Shown here one piece after another: positions 59,381 to 64,000 of a DNA stretch of 64,000 nucleotides. The notes under the pieces were generated by a model that saw nothing but the letters and a program-made list of their open reading frames with translations, had not been told where the DNA came from and made no database searches. A program made the translations under genes and the position numbers. Origin of the DNA: Cornus controversa (lineage: Eukaryota; Streptophyta; Magnoliopsida; Cornales; Cornaceae); the NCBI GenBank assembly GCA_026545225.1, contig CM048848.1:45565806-45629805 (forward strand), written 5' to 3'. Position 1 is the first letter of the stretch. Each line of letters begins with the position of its first letter.

Positions 59381-59850
59381 TGTAACAAATTAGAACAATT
59401 TAAAGATCACACCAAGAATTATACGTGGTTCGGCTAAACAATCATACGTCCACGAAGAGCTCGATTTCACTATATAGATTGTAATAGTACAGGTTGAAGG
59501 ATTGTACCAAGAGTACACTCAACTCTCAATCTTTAACCCTTATATACCCAATCTCACTTAAAAGGAAATCACAAATTCTAAACAAGAATTCTCTCAAATA
59601 TAATGAAAGTAACCTCTCAATTTCAAAGAGAGTATTCCTTCTTTCTTCTCATACGTCTTAACCTAAAACATAGGTAACTATTTATAGAGCCCAAAACTCA
59701 ATTCCTTAGTGGACAAGGATTACAATTCCTTAGAGGTCCAATACTTTTCTAACAGGTGCTTTCCTTCCTTGAGACCAAGACTTGCCTATTAAAAAATTAT
59801 CTAATAAGATACAACTTGCAAAGTCTTGGATTTTTTTTAATTTTTATTTG
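59381..59850 (-). mobile_element. Copia LTR piece
   Basis: AATTATACGTGGTTCGGCTA and CATACGTCCACGAAGAGCTC are phrases typical of many plant Copia LTRs. It may be the far part of the LTR whose start lies at 62538, split by the inverted LTR at 59935-62487. Exact ends are uncertain. Confidence 0.6.
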
Positions 59851-59934
59851 AAATTAATTGTGTTTTAATTATGATCAAGTATGAGAAATTGGTTTAAATA
59901 TGTATTTCTGTGTGCGGTGGAACTTTTCCAAAAA

Positions 59935-62487
59935 AAAATTAGTTCGGGTGTAGGACCCGGGAGGAGTCTTGAAAATTTTTATAAGGGCGTATGTGAATAA
60001 TTGATGGGCTTAAATGATAAGTTGGGAGAAGAATATGTTAGTATGTGATTAGTAGATAGTTAGAAGTAACAAGGAGCAAATTAAGAGAAAGAGAGGGACT
60101 TAGTTGCAAATATGATAAATATAAATAGATTTATATTATTTATTTCACCACAAAAATTAGATTTTCTCTCATCTCTCTCATCTCCCTCTCACTACAACTT
60201 CATATCAACTTCTCTATATAATTAAGATGGCTTAGAGTGAGATTTGAAGATTATTCCAAGAGGAAAGATTGTTCTCTTTATTATGCTCTTCAAATTGATC
60301 GGTTCAAAGTTCAATTTGGTGAGATTGAATATTTGGGCAAAAATTAGGGTTTGGAATTGGGGATAACTCAAGAAGAGAAATTGTTCTCCTTGCTATGATC
60401 TACACGTCTACGATTCGAGAACGAATTCGGAGGAAATCAGAGATTTAGTGATTTGGGACTTTCTGAAAGTTAAGCTTAGAATTGAGGTAGGGTATTCTCT
60501 CCACTTTATAATCGATTCCTTAGAAATTGATATTGGTTTTGAATTGATTGGCATGTTTAGAAGTGCTAGGAAGTGAGTTTTACATTTTTTCTTATGCTTA
60601 TACTTATTAATTGAGTCTTCACATGATAATTATAATGATACTAATGTGCATTGACATTGTATGTATATTTCTTGATGAAATTGTTGAATGAAAGTATGTT
60701 GGAATATACATCAAGGTGAACTATGGATGTGAATTGGGTATGCATGCCTTATATACTAGCAATTGAGGATACATGCTGTCTATTAGAATGATTTATAGTT
60801 ATGGAGACTATATTATACATGTTGCATGCCACATATTTGATAAAATGCATGAGAATTTTCTTTTATATAAAAAAATTTATATTTTATGAATGTCTTGTGA
60901 GAGAATTGATATTGCATTGTTATACGCACAAAAATGACATGTTTTAGCATGGAATCAAGTGGCTTATGATGCACTTGAAAATGTCGAATTATTGCATCGT
61001 TATATGAATGGAAATGACATGTTTTAGCATAAAAATCAAGTGACTTATGATGCGCTTGAAAGTGGGTGATACGTTTTAAATTGTATGTGTTGTCATACTT
61101 GAATCCTATGTGATTGATTATTGATTTTGGGAGGAGGTCGGAAAAGTAAGAAGGGGCAAGAGCCCTAGGGTGCAAGGCCTGAAACTTGGCCAAGGTGGTT
61201 TCGTCTAGAACCTCAGGTTAGTAGCATGTAAAGTTGGATATCTTAGATAATTGACTCAATTAGCGGTTATCCGGTGATTCTACGAATACTCCCACTTTGT
61301 ATAATTTTAAAATTTATATGACTTGGGTGTTTAAATTTTGCTATTGAATTGTGATATTCATATTGATGTTTATGTGGCATTCTATTAATTAAGCATTGTT
61401 GAGCATATGATTCATTCATATACTAAATTGAGACTCTATGAGCACGAGCATTGTTGTATGCCATGCAGTGTGTAGGAATGTCATGATAGCATCTCACGAG
61501 CATTAAAAGTGTGCCATGTTGTACATAGGAATGTCATGATTTTATTTCATGTAGGTTGTGTCGAGTCGGTGCATAAGTTGGTTTGGGTATCTCTATTGGG
61601 TATGCTGGCGCTCACCCCCTTCCCCCAAACATTTTTACAGAAAAGGCACCGGTGGCCGATGGAGTTTGAAGTGCTAGGATCGAAGGACTTATCTTTTGTT
61701 GCTATTATCTATGTCATGTTTTTATATGCCATGTTTAGACCTTTATTAAACCTTGTAAGTTGGATTTGAGTATTGGATAGTATATATATGAGCCATGTTT
61801 AGTACTTGAAAATAATTGAGGATAAGATTTAAAATTTATGTATAAGTTTTGATTATTTCCTTTTACATGGTATAGTTGCAATTCTATTACTATTTATGTA
61901 TGTCGTAACTTGAATTAGATGTATACAAAGACATTTAAAATGTTGCAAATCAAGGATGAGGGTTAAATTGTGAAATTGGTCATTTAAGGAGTTCTACAGG
62001 GATTTTTGTTGAGGATCTACGATTAATCGAAATCCTTTTTTTGATTAATCGTAGTTCTTTGATTAATTGAAGTCACCACTTCGATTAATTGTAATTGCAG
62101 CTTGAAAATAGTGACCAATTCCAGTGTGTTTCGATAAAACTTACGATACATCCACGATTAATCGCCGCTTCAATTAATCACAACCTCAATTGTGATTAAA
62201 CGTAATGAGAGTTACGATTAATCGAAGGATAAGGTTTGATTAATCGCACCGAGTAACATTAATGAACTGATATTGAAATTTAAGTACACATATGCCCTAA
62301 TGAGGGACCCACTTGTATGAGTTGACTTATATACATATACATAGACATATTGCATTCATGATTAAGACTATGTTTCAACGGTTATGATTAAGGGTATGGG
62401 TGACGGTTTGGGTCACACATCGCATTCTAGCATCATCAACCCTATTTTCCTTACTCTTAACCGGGTGTCAAAAATCAGAGCGCGACA
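59935..62487 (-). repeat. Inverted LTR arm 2 (Gypsy-type LTR on the minus strand)
   Basis: The minus strand starts TGTCGCGCTCTGATTTTTGA, the same start form as the LTRs at 43742, 44110, 47010 and 50562, and includes the ACCGGTGCCTTTTCTGTAAA block near 61650. Its left end lacks the family's TCTCTACA close, so it looks incomplete there. Confidence 0.75.
62021..62246. repeat. Palindrome cluster with core GATTAATC
   Basis: Five exact copies of CGATTAATC or GATTAATCG (starting 62021, 62043, 62156, 62216, 62238) and three near copies (62061, 62083, 62172) in about 225 bp. It lies 240-470 bp from the LTR start on the minus strand, the same place as the other cluster in its LTR. Confidence 0.85.
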
Positions 62488-64000
62488 TAACTCTATAATG
62501 GAAACCTAATTACAATATAAATTTGAGCAAACCTAACAATCTCCCCCTTGAAATTTTTTTTTACAGGTCTTCAATTCAAGTATAAAACAATACTCCCCTT
62601 TGATCTGTATGACTAATGTATTTATACAGCCGTGTCAAGTCAACACTATCAAGTGACTTTAAAAGGGGTTTTTGATGCAACCCTTCTCCAAACAGAAAAT
62701 TTCATCTCAAGCTCATCTATCTAGAAACATGTAACCCAAGTCTTCAATAAATCAAAATAAACACATCTTAAGATCTTATTACCATGTAACCCCATTTCCT
62801 ATCCACAACCAAAGTTTGAGTGCCATTGGCACTCCCCACCAAACGGTACAAACCTCCACTATGTTCTCCTTATATAATATCATGCAACCTTCAGTGATCT
62901 TCATGACTCCCCCTGTAATGGAGCATTATAGTCCATCAAGTCCAACCGGCTCAAGAAAATTAGATTACATCACAACTTTGGTGCGTAAGCAATGTCCTCC
63001 AAAGTGCGTTCCACCCCATCAAAAACTTTGAACTTCACCGTTCCCACACCCTCAATGACACATTTGTCACTATTAGGCAACGTCAAAGAACTACCATCAA
63101 GTTCTTAAAATGAATCAAAACATTCTTTCACAGGGCAAACATGGTTCGATGATCCCGAATCTAAAATCCACTCATGTTGAGTAAGAAAGTTACCTTTAGA
63201 AATTGTGAGTACATCTTTAAGGTCATTATCACAAGCATATGTGATAGATCCATTCTCGAAGCCACCATTATTCTTTCACTTTACAAATGGATAGTTCTTC
63301 CAAATGTGGTGCCATTCACGATATATGTGGCATTGCTTACCCTTTTCTCCACCCCTGATCTAGACCTGATGCTATTACTAGATCCCTGGTTGGTCTACTT
63401 TCTCCTATTCTGTCAATGAGCAACTATAGCCAAACTTGAACTCTCATTAACGGGAGATTTTCTTTTGTCGTTGGACAAGAGAGTCGACTCAATTTTCTTC
63501 ATCTTCAACATATCCTTTTTATATAAGACGATAGTCACTATGTTCCCATAAGAATTTGGAAGGGAAGTAAGAAGCAATATGGCTTTTTCTTTTTCTTTAA
63601 TTTTTCCATCAACCTTTTTAAGTTAATCAAAATTCTTTCATGTGCTCCAAGAGATTTTCACATTTCTTCATCTTTAGCTTGTATAGATCTCGTTTCAAAT
63701 TGAGTTTAGTAGTGAGACTTTTTGCTAGATAGAGCTTCTCTAGCTTCTCTCACAAATTTGACACTGAATCCTTTCCTTTAACATTGTTAATGATGTTATC
63801 CCCAATACAAAGTCGAATAGTGCTAACACACCTTGACTCTATATCCTGCCAATCATCAACTGATATTTTTTCTGGCTTTCCATCCTTTTCTTTCAACGAC
63901 CGTGCTAAGCCTTGTTGAACTAGGATGTCATTCACTCTCTTTTTTCATAGGGTGAAGCTACCCTTACCGTCAAAAGTGTCCAAAATAAACAACACCCGTG
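62488..64000 (-). mobile_element. Copia relic, gag and protease part, running off the right edge
   Basis: Minus-strand Copia sequence: gag with the LVQQGLARSLKEKDGKPE and STIRLCIGDNIINNV stretches (63935-63750), a zinc-finger-like piece near 63340, the protease motif WILDSGSSNHVCP (about 63170-63130) and the following VGTVKFKVFDGVERTL stretch near 63030. At the left a purine tract (minus-strand CAAGGGGGAGAT) abuts an LTR start TGTTAGGTTTGC at 62538. Later pol parts are not seen in the window. Broken, several breaks; its 5' end lies beyond 64000. Confidence 0.88.

Noticed and set aside
55718-61193. Similar frames at 55718-56068 (+) and 60813-61193 (-) as a conserved gene pair
   Set aside because: Their likeness comes from the inverted LTR copies; there is no codon-level conservation pattern or domain.

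Overview
The window is nuclear DNA of a flowering plant, almost certainly a eudicot. It is strongly AT-rich, its genes have GT-AG introns, and it is crowded with plant-type elements: Copia and Ty3/Gypsy LTR relics, several TRIM-sized LTR elements including a Cassandra with 5S-like LTRs, MULE and hAT DNA transposons, and tRNA-derived SINEs. I cannot name the species. No bacterial, viral or organellar gene block is present.

Three host coding units can be supported. (1) A terminal exon of an unrecognised gene on the + strand (8805-9225); no upstream exon was found. (2) A complete two-exon DUF1005 gene on the - strand (11185-13057, 424 aa), probably with a non-coding leader exon near 17.3-17.7 kb. 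(3) A complete eight-exon tRNA (guanine-N7) methyltransferase gene of the TrmB family on the - strand (36477-41211, 308 aa), with a likely organelle transit peptide. From memory, the Arabidopsis relatives of (2) and (3) lie close together on chromosome 5 (At5g17640 and At5g17660), so this looks like a conserved gene neighbourhood pushed apart by repeats.

Layout. 0-4.1 kb: broken Copia relic (-). 4.1-9.2 kb: local duplications, a MULE with 9-bp target duplications carrying a nested hAT, then the terminal exon. 9.2-17.7 kb: 53-bp tandem array, DUF1005 gene, and its long upstream intron or flank with a small Copia-like relic. 17.7-36.5 kb: intergenic repeat zone with SINEs, two TRIMs, a short LTR element, a minisatellite between inverted repeats, a MULE-like element and a diverged segmental duplication (30.1-32.1 / 33.4-34.6 kb). 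36.5-41.2 kb: methyltransferase gene, with a TRIM-like repeat in its third intron. 41.5-43.7 kb: MITE and small tandem repeats. 43.7-57.9 kb: nested Gypsy-type LTRs whose outer ends carry a matching 5-bp duplication, with a solo LTR and a Cassandra inside. 57.9-64 kb: SINE, Copia LTR pieces split by an inverted Gypsy-type LTR, and a Copia gag-protease relic running off the right edge.

The genes show no operon-like or pathway link. I found no new gene system. The least expected signals are clusters of palindromic motifs with different cores in two related LTRs, the microsatellite at a splice donor of the methyltransferase gene, and the insertion histories readable from empty sites and target duplications. 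All similarities and boundaries were read by eye.
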